64,000 nt of DNA from a bacterium (GTDB lineage: Bacteria > UBP6 > UBA1177), in NCBI GenBank assembly GCA_017405875.1, contig JAFQZM010000037.1:38448-102447 (forward strand), read 5' to 3'. Position numbers and translations under genes: made by a program. How positions within the stretch are numbered: the first letter of the stretch is position 1; every line of letters starts with the position of its first letter. This document shows, piece by piece, positions 50,982 to 60,403 of the stretch. The notes under the pieces were generated by a model. That model was not told the DNA's origin, ran no database searches, and saw nothing but the letters and a program-made list of their open reading frames with translations.

Positions 50982-52961
50982 ATGAAAAAAACCGCATCTT
51001 TTCTGCTGTTTCTGCTTCCGTTTTTTCTGTTTGCTGAAAATCTTTACTACTATTCGAACGGTAAGAAAATTCAGATTGCCGAAACTTCAGGCTACACTTT
51101 TATTGACGGTAGAGTGACAAAAAACATCAATTTGCCGAAGGGTCTCAATTTTACTCATAAGCAAGGGAACATCTATCTTTTCGATAAGTTGAGCTCGACA
51201 AACATTAAAGAGCTTGAAAAATACGGGAAGATCCTTCCTGCATATAAGAGAAACGGGAGTGAAAAGGTCTATGCGAGCGGAAAAATTTTCGTGAAACTTC
51301 CGGGAACGGATGAAAAATCAGCCGGAAAATGGTGCGAATCCAACAGAATGCGCCTTGTTAAAAAATTCAAATACGCGACTGACTGGTATCTTGCCGAAAC
51401 GACTGAAAATCCGGTAAAAAAATCGGTCGAACTTGTCGAAAAGAAGATCGTCGCGCAGGCGGAACCGAGCTTTTTCATGACTTTTGAACACATGACATAC
51501 AAGCCGAATGACACACTCTTTTCAAAACAGTGGCATCTTTACAACGACGGTTCTGACACGACTCTCACCGGTTCCGACAGCTCTTATGTTGCCGAAGCGT
51601 GGGATGTGCTGCGCCAGATCAAAGGCGAACTCGGCGGTTCTACTGTAAAACTGGCAATAATTGACGACGGTTTTGACCTCGATCACGAAGATCTGCAGGG
51701 GCGTTTCCTTCCGGGACACGATTTCGTCGACGGTGATGACAATCCGGTACCGGGAAGTCATGCAACGGAACTTGATAAGCACGGGACATCTGTCGCCGGA
51801 GTCGCAGCCGGTTCCACCGATAACGGGAAAGGCATTGCAGGCGCTTGTCCCAACTGCCGGATCATTCCGATAAGAATGGGAACCACCACGGTTGATGCTA
51901 TTGCTATGGAGTCTTTTGAGTGGGCGTTCGACGCGGGTGCCGACATCATTTCAAACAGCTGGGGACCTACCGACAGCAGCGCTGACATGAACCAGCCTTT
52001 GAAAGATCTTGTTACGAACATGACTACGACAGGCAGAAACGGTTTGGGGATTGTCATTCTTTTTGCGGCAGGCAACAGCAGTTTAAGTGTCAGCGACAAT
52101 GTTTTTGTAGGCAATCCGAATGTTATCACGATAGGTGCCACAAACGCGGCGGGAGTCAAAGCCTCTTATTCCAACTTCGGTGCAGCGCTTGATTTTGTAG
52201 CTTCGAGCTGTGACATTGAAGGCGGTGACGGCTGGCAGGGCGGTAATACCATTGACGGTATATGGACGACTGACAACATGGGGTCTTCAGGTTACAATCT
52301 CGGCGGCAACGAAAACAACGGCGACAGTGCAGGCAACTACACGAACGGTTTCGGCGGAACTTCCTCGGCATGTCCGCTTGCAGCAGGCATTACGGGGCTT
52401 GTCATGTTTGCAAATCCGAATCTCACGAAAGACCAGATATACGAAATTTTCAAAGAAACTTCCGATAAAGTCGGCGGCGAGCAGTACGACGCGAACGGTT
52501 TTAACCAGAATTACGGCTACGGCCGAATAAACGCCTGCAAAGCTGTAAAAAAGGCTTTGGAACTGTCGGGAACTGATGTTTCAAGCGTTGAGTGCAAGAA
52601 GTCAGATCCGGTTACTCCCGATCTCGGCGATACCGATACTGCCGACACTGATGCTCCGGCAGATCCGACTGATACAGGCGATAGCGGTAACGCTCCGGTA
52701 AATCCTAACTGCGGAAACGGTGTCGTTGATGCAAACGAGATATGCGACGGCAGCACGATACCCTGCGCTGATCTTGCCGGTGCTCCCAAAAACGGAGAGG
52801 CAAAATGCGCTTCAGACTGCATGGGCTGGGACAAAACCGGATGCTACAACGACGGCGATGAGCCGCAGGCAGGTAATTCTGACGATGCGGCTGACGGCGG
52901 TAACGGTACCAATCTTTTGGACGATGACGACGATTCAGGCTGCGCTGTTCTGATAATTTAA
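50982..52961 (+). CDS. Secreted subtilisin-like serine protease (S8) with Cys-tagged tail
   Basis: 659 aa. Sec signal peptide (FLLFLLPFFLFA). N-terminal propeptide region, then catalytic Asp in LAIIDDGFDLDHED, His in DKHGTSVAGVAAG, oxyanion Asn in ILFAAGNSS, and Ser in FGGTSSACPLAAG. After about residue 535 there is a Thr/Asp/Pro-rich linker, a CGNGVVDANEICDG module common in Myxococcota-like secreted proteins, and an acidic tail ending DDDDDSGCAVLII. The single near-terminal Cys after an Asp run may be a sorting or lipid-attachment tag. Its stop shares bases with the converging tex stop. Confidence 0.88.
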   Translation: MKKTASFLLFLLPFFLFAENLYYYSNGKKIQIAETSGYTFIDGRVTKNINLPKGLNFTHKQGNIYLFDKLSSTNIKELEKYGKILPAYKRNGSEKVYASGKIFVKLPGTDEKSAGKWCESNRMRLVKKFKYATDWYLAETTENPVKKSVELVEKKIVAQAEPSFFMTFEHMTYKPNDTLFSKQWHLYNDGSDTTLTGSDSSYVAEAWDVLRQIKGELGGSTVKLAIIDDGFDLDHEDLQGRFLPGHDFVDGDDNPVPGSHATELDKHGTSVAGVAAGSTDNGKGIAGACPNCRIIPIRMGTTTVDAIAMESFEWAFDAGADIISNSWGPTDSSADMNQPLKDLVTNMTTTGRNGLGIVILFAAGNSSLSVSDNVFVGNPNVITIGATNAAGVKASYSNFGAALDFVASSCDIEGGDGWQGGNTIDGIWTTDNMGSSGYNLGGNENNGDSAGNYTNGFGGTSSACPLAAGITGLVMFANPNLTKDQIYEIFKETSDKVGGEQYDANGFNQNYGYGRINACKAVKKALELSGTDVSSVECKKSDPVTPDLGDTDTADTDAPADPTDTGDSGNAPVNPNCGNGVVDANEICDGSTIPCADLAGAPKNGEAKCASDCMGWDKTGCYNDGDEPQAGNSDDAADGGNGTNLLDDDDDSGCAVLII

Positions 52962-55066
52962 TTCGGCAGGTTTTTCATGGAAAGAGAGATTCTTTTTCTT
53001 TCGATATCGATATTTTTTATTCTGACCGAGACTTTCTGACCCAGTTTCAGGCATTCGGATGGGTGTCTGATGAATTTGTCGGCTATCTCGGAGATGTGGA
53101 GAAGCCCTTTTTCCTTTATTCCGATATCGACGAATGCACCGAAATCGGTGATGTTGCTGACTATACCGTTTAAAATCATTCCTTCCTTAAGGTCATTGAT
53201 CGTGCGGACTTCTTTGGAAAATTCAGCCTGCTCGAATTTTTCACGCGGGTCCAAGCCTTTCTTTTGAAGTTCTTCAATAACTGACGGCGGCAGAAGTTCC
53301 TGAATCAGCCGGTTGTTTTTTATGATTTCGGGATTTTTGACGAGTGTTTCAAGCTGAATGCCAGCTTTTTTCGCGGCGTTTTTCACTAATTCGTAGTTTT
53401 CAGGGTGAACGCCTGTCGAATCAAGGATTTCCTCTCCTTCGAAAATACGCAGAAATCCTGCGCACTGCTCGAAAGATTTTGCACCTATACCTTTGATATT
53501 CTTAAGTTCTTCGATGTTTTTGAAACGCTTTCCGCTGCGCCTGTAAGCTGCTATTTCAGCCGATTTTTTGCTGTCGAGACCTGAAATGTAGGCGAGAAGG
53601 TAGGGACTTGCGGTATTGAGGTTTGCTCCGACGCGGTTTACAGCCCATTCGACCGTTCTTCTGAGCCTTTCTGCCAGTTTTTTGACAGGGATATCATGCT
53701 GATACTGCCCGACACCGAGGCTTTCGGGCGGAATTTTGACGAGTTCAGAGAGCGGATCCTGAAACCTGCGCCCGATAGAAATTGCGCCGCGGACCGTGAT
53801 GTCAAGATCGGGAAACTCCTCTCTGGCAACGGCGCTCGCGCTGTAAACCGAAGCTCCGTCCTCGCTGACAGAGGCGACGACGACCTGCTTTCCGAAGAAA
53901 CTTTTCAGAATTTCGTGCGCCTCTCTGCCGAAAGTTCCGCTTCCTACGGCGATTCCCGCAACTTTGTACCCGGTTATCCACTTTTCGAGTTTTTTAGCCT
54001 CGTTTTTGTCAAGGTGGAGATTGAGGAGAGTCGAAGCAACGAAGTTTCCGTGTTCGTCAAGGAGAGCCGCCTTGCAGCCTGTTCTGATGCCGGGGTCAAC
54101 GCCGATTACCGCCTTTTCACCGAAGGGCGGCATAAGCAGAATCTGCTCAAGATTTTTGTGGAAAGTATTGAGCGACACTTCGATAGCCGTTTCTTTAAGT
54201 TTATTGAAAGTTTCGGTCTCAAGTGAGCCTGAAACGATGTTTTTGAGTGAATACGAGGCGCACTCTTTGAAAAAATCAGACTTTTTTGCAAAAAACAGGC
54301 TTTCTGTCCGGTCAACAAGATCTTTTTCGGATAGATTTGTTTCAGCCGAAATATTGAGAATTCCCTCTTTTTCCGCACGGTTAAGTGCCATGACGCGGTG
54401 CGGTGTGATCTTGCTGACACTCTCCTTAAAATCGAAGTAGTCGCTGTAGGTTGCTCCGCTTTCCTGTTTTCCGCGTTTGACTTTTGAAACGATGCAGCCG
54501 TTTTCGATGCTGTTTCTTACAAGAGTTCTGACACTCTGATTATCGGCGATTTTTTGCGCTATGATCTCTTTTGCGCCGTTAAGAACACTTTCGGCGTCTG
54601 CAAACGCTTTGCTGACGAAATCTTTAGCTTTTTCAAGGATTTTTGCTACAGAAGGATTGTTCAGCATGATATATTCGGCAAGCGGCAGCAACCCCGCCTC
54701 GACTGCTTTGTCGGCCTTGGTTTTGCGCCCTGGCTTGAAGGGAGCGTAAATATCTTCGAGAACAGTCATGTCTGCTGCATTGGCGACTTCTTTGCCAAGT
54801 TCGTCGGAATAATTCCCGGTCTCTTCAAGAGACTTGAGAATAGCGCGCTTCCTTTTGTCGAGATTTGCTAATTTCTCTGAAAAATCAATGATTTCAGATA
54901 TCTGAACTTCGTCAAGGTTGCCCGTCATCTCTTTTCGGTATCTCGCGATGAAAGGAATTGTGCAGCCCGATTCTGTGAGTTCAAGCACTGCACGAACAGA
55001 TTTCTCAGCTATTTTCAGGGTTTTTGACGTTTCCCATGCAAGATTCAATTCTTTAAGTTCGATCAT
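52958..55066 (-). CDS. tex: Tex-family RNA-binding transcription accessory protein
   Basis: 702 aa. N-terminal helical Tex region (TIPFIARYRKEMTGNLDEVQ), YqgF-like RNase H fold (VIGVDPGIRTGCKAALLDEHG), helix-hairpin-helix (LKNIKGIGAKSFEQCAGFLRI) and C-terminal S1 domain (GMILNGIVSNITDFGAFVDIGIKEKGLLHIS). Broadly conserved. Acts in transcription or RNA surveillance. Somewhat shorter than the E. coli YhgF of about 770 aa. Its ATG overlaps the TIGR02757 gene's stop by 4 nt. Confidence 0.95.
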   Translation of the reverse strand: MIELKELNLAWETSKTLKIAEKSVRAVLELTESGCTIPFIARYRKEMTGNLDEVQISEIIDFSEKLANLDKRKRAILKSLEETGNYSDELGKEVANAADMTVLEDIYAPFKPGRKTKADKAVEAGLLPLAEYIMLNNPSVAKILEKAKDFVSKAFADAESVLNGAKEIIAQKIADNQSVRTLVRNSIENGCIVSKVKRGKQESGATYSDYFDFKESVSKITPHRVMALNRAEKEGILNISAETNLSEKDLVDRTESLFFAKKSDFFKECASYSLKNIVSGSLETETFNKLKETAIEVSLNTFHKNLEQILLMPPFGEKAVIGVDPGIRTGCKAALLDEHGNFVASTLLNLHLDKNEAKKLEKWITGYKVAGIAVGSGTFGREAHEILKSFFGKQVVVASVSEDGASVYSASAVAREEFPDLDITVRGAISIGRRFQDPLSELVKIPPESLGVGQYQHDIPVKKLAERLRRTVEWAVNRVGANLNTASPYLLAYISGLDSKKSAEIAAYRRSGKRFKNIEELKNIKGIGAKSFEQCAGFLRIFEGEEILDSTGVHPENYELVKNAAKKAGIQLETLVKNPEIIKNNRLIQELLPPSVIEELQKKGLDPREKFEQAEFSKEVRTINDLKEGMILNGIVSNITDFGAFVDIGIKEKGLLHISEIADKFIRHPSECLKLGQKVSVRIKNIDIERKRISLSMKNLPN

Positions 55067-55827
55067 TTTTCCTCTTTTACCTGCTCTACTTCGCGTCTGA
55101 AATCATCAAAAGTCATGTCGTCGCGGATTCCGAAGCGGGTGAGCGCAAAGTCGTATTTTATCGGGTCAGCGGGCGAAATTTCTGCGAAATGTGACGTTAT
55201 TTCGAGTGCCGTTTTGTAATTCGGCGCCTTTTTTTCAGTAAAACCGAGGATTTTCGCCGCTTTGAATGCGTGGGTGTCTAGCGGAACTACCAGATCGGCT
55301 GCTTTCGCCTTTGTCCAGCCGCCGGGATCGACCTCATCACACCTTACCATCCACCGGAAAAAAAGGTTGAGCCTCTTGCACGCCGAGCCGTCTTCGGGTG
55401 ATGGAATAAGGTAAGATTTTTTCGACATGTTCACTTCATCGGCAAACTTTTCGACTCCGCAGAGATAGAGATTTTCAAAGTTCCCGTATTCCTTGAGAAC
55501 GCGCTTGATCCCGCACAAAAGCCGGACGATGTCTGCATCGGTCGTAAATCTGTGGACGAAGCCTTTGTATATCGCGGCAAAATCTTTTTCACTGTGAGAA
55601 TCAACGAAATCAAACGGTTTGCCTTCCATCGGCAGCAGGATTTTGTCAATCGATTTGAGTATCTGCGCCACTCTGCCGTAAGCTAATGACGAAGCAATAA
55701 GTCCCGTAATTTCACGGTCTTTTATGTCAGGATAGTCATACAGGAATTTCAGAGGGTCGGGATCTACGAGCCCGCGTTTGTTGAGTTTTTTGTAAAGCGA
55801 TTCGAGAAGATTTTTTAGTTCGCGCAA
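55063..55827 (-). CDS. TIGR02757/DUF2400 family protein
   Basis: 254 aa. Recognised from the N-terminal LYKKLNKRGLVDPDPLKFLYDY, ITGLIASSLAYGRVAQILKSIDKIL and RLNLFFRWMVRCDEVDPGGW, followed by VPLDTHAFKAAKILGFT. Function is unknown, though the pattern recalls HhH DNA glycosylases. The start is a TTG at 55827 preceded by GGAGA. Coupled to tex. Confidence 0.85.
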   Translation of the reverse strand: MRELKNLLESLYKKLNKRGLVDPDPLKFLYDYPDIKDREITGLIASSLAYGRVAQILKSIDKILLPMEGKPFDFVDSHSEKDFAAIYKGFVHRFTTDADIVRLLCGIKRVLKEYGNFENLYLCGVEKFADEVNMSKKSYLIPSPEDGSACKRLNLFFRWMVRCDEVDPGGWTKAKAADLVVPLDTHAFKAAKILGFTEKKAPNYKTALEITSHFAEISPADPIKYDFALTRFGIRDDMTFDDFRREVEQVKEEK

Positions 55828-55864
55828 GGTATTCTCCGTTTTTTAAATTTTGCAGGAATTTCGT

Positions 55865-56428
55865 CTACTTGACGCAGCGGACAAAGTAACTGAACTGCTT
55901 GTCGTCGACATAGAGATCGCCGTCATCGAAACCGACTGTCCATGCGGCATCGAATCCGGTATATCCGGCATCAGCGGAAGAAGACCAGAAGCAGTCAATA
56001 TCGCCTAATCTGCTGTATCTTCCGTCTTCGTAGCGGGAGCACCGGCACTCTTCTTCGCTCCAGCAGCTGTCAAAAGAGAGGCATTCGGAATCTTTGACTG
56101 CGCACGAACCGCCTGTAACAGAGCCGGAACAGTTCTTAATAAGCGTTCTCCACTCATTTATATCCGGCAGCCGCCAGCCGATTAAATCCTTTTCCGAATA
56201 GTTTTTGCAGTAGTTGAGAGCATTTTCCCAACTCATTTTCTCTATTGATTTTGCTGACCATGTGAGACCGCTTTCCGAATCAATGCAGGGAGTTTCGGAT
56301 GACGGGCTGCATTCGGGCGTGCCGTTATTTTCAGGATCGGTTGTTCCGCCGTTTTCGTCTCCGCCGCCGCAGCTTGTCATCAGGAAAACAAGTGAAAATA
56401 AAGCAATAAAAACAAAGATTTTTTTCAT
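55865..56428 (-). CDS. Small DUF1566 lipoprotein
   Basis: 187 aa with lipobox VFLMTSCGG, a short Gly/Asn/Thr linker, and one DUF1566 domain: DSESGLTWSAKS, MSWENALNYC, GWRLPDINEWRTLI, FWSSS, and terminal FVRCVK. One of five DUF1566 proteins in the window and the simplest lipoprotein form. Preceded on its strand by AAGGAG. Confidence 0.85.
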   Translation of the reverse strand: MKKIFVFIALFSLVFLMTSCGGGDENGGTTDPENNGTPECSPSSETPCIDSESGLTWSAKSIEKMSWENALNYCKNYSEKDLIGWRLPDINEWRTLIKNCSGSVTGGSCAVKDSECLSFDSCWSEEECRCSRYEDGRYSRLGDIDCFWSSSADAGYTGFDAAWTVGFDDGDLYVDDKQFSYFVRCVK

Positions 56429-56491
56429 TTTTTACTCCTTTTCAATCAAAAAACCGCGGAAATCTTAGGAAAAACGGTTTAAAAGGCAAGA

Positions 56492-56558
56492 TTTGTCGGA
56501 GCTTAGGTCTGCTCGCCTGCAAAAATCAACCCTTTGTTTTGTAAAGCTGTGTGCTATT
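56492..56558. repeat. 67-bp direct repeat, copy R1
   Basis: Identical over 67 bp to 57875-57941 in the same orientation. The two flank the YhcG-like nuclease gene. R1 continues with GTGTTGCGGACA, shared with copy R3. Confidence 0.95.
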
Positions 56559-56581
56559 TAGTGTTGCGGACACAATGGAAA

Positions 56582-57694
56582 TCATCGGTTCTTATTATTT
56601 TCAATGATTCCGATGAATTGTTCCAAACTCCGCTGCAAGGTTTCCTGCGGGATGAGTTTTTCCTTGTATTCTGCGACCATTGTAGGACTCATGGTTCTGT
56701 TCAAAGCGTATTTCACGACATCCCGATTCGCTTCTTTGCACAGAAGTATCCCGATGCTCGGATTTTCGTTGCTACGCTTTTCTGTTTGATCCAGTGCTTC
56801 GAGATAGAATTCAAGTTTCCCCATAAAATTGGGGTCAAATTCAACTGTTTTCAGTTCGATCGCAACAAGACAGCGCAGACCGCGATGATAAAAAAGGAGA
56901 TCAACGCTGAAAGTTTTTCCTCCGACTTCTATTTTATGTTCTTCATCCATAAAGATAAAATCCTTGCCGAGTTCGAGAATAAACTCTTTCATGTGCTGAA
57001 TAATCCCTTTGCGAAGCTTGGATTCGTGATATTTTTTTGCCGGAAGTCCTAAAAAATCAAGGTATGCGATATCTTTGAACAGGAGCGAAGAAGCGGGATA
57101 GACATTTTTCAGCATCTGCGACCGGAAGCTGTGGTTTCCCAAAATTGATTCGTAAGCATTTGTTTTTATTGCTCTTTGCAGTTCTTTTACCTCGAAATGC
57201 TCTCTCTGGGCATAAATAATGTAAAAAATACGCTCTTCATTCAATTTGCAGCTGTTTAAGATCTGTTGATGACAGGTCCAGTTTATCAGCAACAGGATTT
57301 TCGGAATTTGTGCCATTTGAAACGGCACAATTTGCCTTTCCTCCTTTTCAAGATTTTCAGGCAACAAATACGGCTCATTCAGTTTCAGTTGTTCCAGTAC
57401 CTGAACGAATGCAGGATCGCTGTACGTATCGTAAAACTGGACCATTTTATACAAAGTTCGTCTGCTGTAACCTTTCAAAGTTGGATCTTTCGTGCGAAGA
57501 TACTCCGAAAGCTCAGTAACAACCGAGCTTCCCCATTCAGATGACTTTATTTTTGCGGAAACATAAGCACCGACATTCCATGCGATGAAAAGCGAATTGT
57601 TGTTGACTTCCTGCAGAGCACGCGAGCGGTGAAGCTCGATGATTGTGTAAACTTGATTGAAATTTTCTCTTATGATTTCATTTGGCATAGGCAT
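56582..57694 (-). CDS. YhcG/DUF1016-family PD-(D/E)XK nuclease
   Basis: 370 aa. The N-terminal DUF1016-N region (ARALQEVNNNSLFIAWNVG-type helix, GYSRRTLYKMVQFYDTY) is followed by the nuclease domain, with VDLLFYHRGLRCLVAIELK carrying the D...ELK active site and GILLCKEANRDVVKYAL after it. The family is variably present in bacteria and linked to DNA processing and accessory islands. The gene lies precisely between two 67-bp direct repeats. The AT-rich upstream region (57695-57870) shows no clear promoter. Confidence 0.9.
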   Translation of the reverse strand: MPMPNEIIRENFNQVYTIIELHRSRALQEVNNNSLFIAWNVGAYVSAKIKSSEWGSSVVTELSEYLRTKDPTLKGYSRRTLYKMVQFYDTYSDPAFVQVLEQLKLNEPYLLPENLEKEERQIVPFQMAQIPKILLLINWTCHQQILNSCKLNEERIFYIIYAQREHFEVKELQRAIKTNAYESILGNHSFRSQMLKNVYPASSLLFKDIAYLDFLGLPAKKYHESKLRKGIIQHMKEFILELGKDFIFMDEEHKIEVGGKTFSVDLLFYHRGLRCLVAIELKTVEFDPNFMGKLEFYLEALDQTEKRSNENPSIGILLCKEANRDVVKYALNRTMSPTMVAEYKEKLIPQETLQRSLEQFIGIIENNKNR

Positions 57695-57874
57695 TACTCC
57701 ATTTTTAAATAATGTTTTAAAGACCGAATCACGATATAGTTATATTTTATGTTTTTTGTAAATCAATATTTTAATCGAAAAATTCTAAAAAGTTAATTTT
57801 TAACTTGATTTAAATATTGAAAAACAAAATTTATTTGTAAAAATTCTTGTGAATATACTGTGATACCTCAAAAT

Positions 57875-57941
57875 TTTGTCGGAGCTTAGGTCTGCTCGCC
57901 TGCAAAAATCAACCCTTTGTTTTGTAAAGCTGTGTGCTATT
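57875..57941. repeat. 67-bp direct repeat, copy R2
   Basis: Exact copy of R1. It runs straight into the truncated RhuM-Fic frame at 57942. Confidence 0.95.
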
Positions 57942-58727
57942 CATGAAGAATTGAAAGGACAAGTGGTGGTCGCAAAATTTGCGACTACCACTCAGCACGG
58001 AGCAATTCAAGGTAAAACACAGACACACATGACGGAATACTACAATCTTGATGTCATTATTTCCGTCGGATACCGAGTCAAATCAAATCGGGGCGTAGAG
58101 TTTAGAAAGTGGGCAAATAAAATTTTGAAAGAATTCATTTTAAAAGGCTATGTTGTCAACGACTCTCGCTTAAAACAACTGAATGAAGTTGTAAAACTGA
58201 TGAAGCGCACCGAGGAAAAACTCGATACTAGTCAGGTTTTAAGCGTGATCGAGCGTTATGCCGAAGCGTTGCAGCTGCTTGACAACTATGACCATCAGAC
58301 TTTAAAGCGTCCTGAAGGAAACGCTGCAACTTACGTTTTGGATTATGATGAATGCCGCAAAATCATTGATGCTATGGGGCTTGGAATTTCATCCACGCTT
58401 TTCGGAAATGAAAAGGACGATTCTTTCAAAGGCAGCATCGGAAACATTTATCAGTGTTTCAACGGTTCGGAACTTTATCCTACTTTGGAGGAAAAAGCGG
58501 CGAATCTTCTCTATTTTATCACCAAAAACCACAGTTTTGTTGACGGCAACAAGCGCATTGCGGCAACAATATTCCTCTATTTTCTGGATAAAAACGGTGT
58601 CCTTTTCGACGGAGACAAAAAACTGATCGACGGTCACGCCCTTGCCGCTCTCACGATATTGATCGCAGAATCAAAACCGGAAGAAAAGGAAACAATGATA
58701 AGCGTGGTAATGAATTGTATCGCTTGA
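57942..58727 (+). pseudogene. RhuM-Fic protein, 5' truncated
   Basis: The frame is open for 262 codons after the repeat. It begins inside the RhuM domain (VVVAKFATTTQHGAI, TEYYNLDVIISVGYRVKS, GVEFRKWANKIL) and ends in a Fic domain with an intact HSFVDGNKRIAATIF motif (HxFxDGNxR, AMPylation active site). Full-length relatives start about 55-60 residues earlier with a DNA-binding-like RhuM N-terminus. Here that part is replaced by repeat R2. The first in-frame ATG is within THMTEYY (near 58030), without a ribosome site. It could still give a shortened protein, but loss of function is more likely. Confidence 0.75.
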
Positions 58728-58730
58728 AAA

Positions 58731-58795
58731 TCTCTTGAAAAATCAAGCGTTTGGTTTGTGGAACTGTGTGCTGATCGGTGTTGCGGACAAACGGT
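58731..58795. repeat. Related repeat, copy R3
   Basis: The segment from about 58739 aligns with R1 (AAAAATCAA, TTTGT, CTGTGTGCT, GTGTTGCGGACA) with about a fifth of bases changed. It starts with GAAAATCTCTTGAAAAATC, shared with R4. Confidence 0.6.
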
Positions 58796-58925
58796 CTTTT
58801 TACTTCGATTTAGATGTTTCTTTAGATATGTTTTTGATAAATTTCTTGAAATATAAAAATAAGTCTTGATTTATTGACTGAAATATTTGTTTTGTTTGTT
58901 GAAAATTTTTTCTTTGAGGTCCTAA

Positions 58926-59945
58926 ATGGAAAAAGAGATCGTAATGATTCACAATGAGCAGGATTTGAGGTCAAAAATTTACACTATTCGCGGATTGCAG
59001 GTTATGCTGGATTTCGATCTGGCTGAAATTTACGGGTATTCAGTCAAGGCATTCAATCAGCAAGTAAAGAATAATATTGAGAAATTTGATAACGATTTCA
59101 GATTTCAGCTTAATGCTTACGAAGTTTTGGAATTATCGAGGTCAAAAATTTTGACCTCGATACAGGTAAAAGGTGTTAAGGGTGGAAGAGCTTATCTTCC
59201 TTACGCATTTACCGAACAGGGAATTTATATGTTGATGACAGTTCTCCGCGGTGATTTGGCAATCAGACAGAGTAAAATGCTGGTCCGGCTTTTCAAAGAA
59301 ATGAAGGATTTCATCATTGAGAGAGAACATTTTATCGGATATGATGAAGTTGCAAAACTTGCAATCAAAACAGCACTAAATACCGAAAATATCGCAGAAC
59401 ATTCCAAGGATATTGCTGAAATCAGAAGAGAAATAAAAGAAAATGTGGCAACAAAAGCCGACATTGCACAAATCATTGAAGATTTCAGCAATACTGAAAT
59501 AAAAAAAGATTTTTTGTTCTTAAACGGCAGGTCGGTTGAAGCGGATCTTGCGTATCAGGAAATTTATTCACAGGCGAAAAAAACAATTTTCGTGATAGAC
59601 AATTACATCGGCTTGAAAACGCTTGTTCTGCTGAAATCTGTGCCGGAAAATGTGAAAATCACAATATTTACCGACAACTTGAAAAAGGGTCTGCATCAAA
59701 AAGAGTATGATGATTTCTGCAAGGAATATCCGAATGTTGTAATTTCTTTCAAGCGTACAAACGGCATTTTTCACGACAGATACATCATTATTGATTTCGG
59801 CACTGAAAACGAAATTATTTATCACTGCGGAGCATCTTCAAAAGATGCCGGAAGCAGAGTTTGTTCAATTACGACTATTGCCGATAATGAAATTTACAAG
59901 CAAATGATTGAAAATCTCTTGAAAAATCGAGAACTTATTTTGTGA
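58926..59945 (+). CDS. ORF6N-domain protein with PLD-like C-terminus
   Basis: 339 aa. The N-terminal ORF6N DNA-binding domain has IYTIRGLQVMLDFDLAEIYG, NNIEKFDNDFRFQL, and YLPYAFTEQGIYMLMTVL. A helical linker leads to a C-terminal domain with TIFVIDNYIG, VKITIFTDN, and GIFHDRYIIID, the last resembling half an HKD phospholipase D motif (His without the Lys). ORF6N is common in phages and accessory loci. GAGGT precedes the ATG. AT-rich, in the same accessory patch as YhcG and RhuM-Fic. Confidence 0.85.
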   Translation: MEKEIVMIHNEQDLRSKIYTIRGLQVMLDFDLAEIYGYSVKAFNQQVKNNIEKFDNDFRFQLNAYEVLELSRSKILTSIQVKGVKGGRAYLPYAFTEQGIYMLMTVLRGDLAIRQSKMLVRLFKEMKDFIIEREHFIGYDEVAKLAIKTALNTENIAEHSKDIAEIRREIKENVATKADIAQIIEDFSNTEIKKDFLFLNGRSVEADLAYQEIYSQAKKTIFVIDNYIGLKTLVLLKSVPENVKITIFTDNLKKGLHQKEYDDFCKEYPNVVISFKRTNGIFHDRYIIIDFGTENEIIYHCGASSKDAGSRVCSITTIADNEIYKQMIENLLKNRELIL

Positions 59946-59960
59946 AACCGTGTGTTTTGA
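59919..59960. repeat. Related repeat, copy R4
   Basis: GAAAATCTCTTGAAAAATC at the 3' end of the ORF6N gene, then TTTTGTGAAACCGTGTG. It matches R3 in the first 19 bp and R1 weakly afterwards. Confidence 0.5.
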
Positions 59961-60008
59961 CTTCGCTTAATGACTAGTTCATGCAGTCGCGTAGCCTGTC
60001 TTGAGGGA

Positions 60009-60401
60009 TTATCTGACACAAATGACATATTTGGTATTTGATTTTTTATCAACCAAAATATTTTGAATATGATGGTATTGTATTTCAATATACCAAGCAG
60101 AGGTGTTGTCTGAGTATGAGGTGGATGATGTCCAATAATCCCCGTCGTTAGCATATTTTGATCTAAAATGTGAAGCGAGTTCGTTTTTATTAGGTAGTCT
60201 CCAATCTGAGTATCCGGCGTAAGTCAAATTCTCGCAGTGGGAAAGTGCCTGTTGCCAAGTTTTATTTTTTTCCACATCGGATCGCGATTGCCATATTAGC
60301 CCAGAAGAGTCTGTTACAGTCTCTTCCGCAAACAGCGGTGTAAATCCCAAAGCAAGAAATGATACGACAGTAAAAATCAAAGTTTTTGCTGAAATCACCA
60401 T
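60009..60401 (-). CDS. Small secreted DUF1566 protein
   Basis: 130 aa with a cleavable Sec signal (FLALGFTPLFA, no lipobox) and a single DUF1566 domain: VTDSSGLIWQSRS, TWQQALSHCENLTYAGYSDWRLPNKNEL, DYWTSSTS, and terminal KYVICVR. GGAGG for this gene lies within the last codons of the DUF6884-like gene, 2 nt upstream, so the two are translationally coupled. Confidence 0.85.
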   Translation of the reverse strand: MVISAKTLIFTVVSFLALGFTPLFAEETVTDSSGLIWQSRSDVEKNKTWQQALSHCENLTYAGYSDWRLPNKNELASHFRSKYANDGDYWTSSTSYSDNTSAWYIEIQYHHIQNILVDKKSNTKYVICVR

Positions 60402-60403
60402 AG

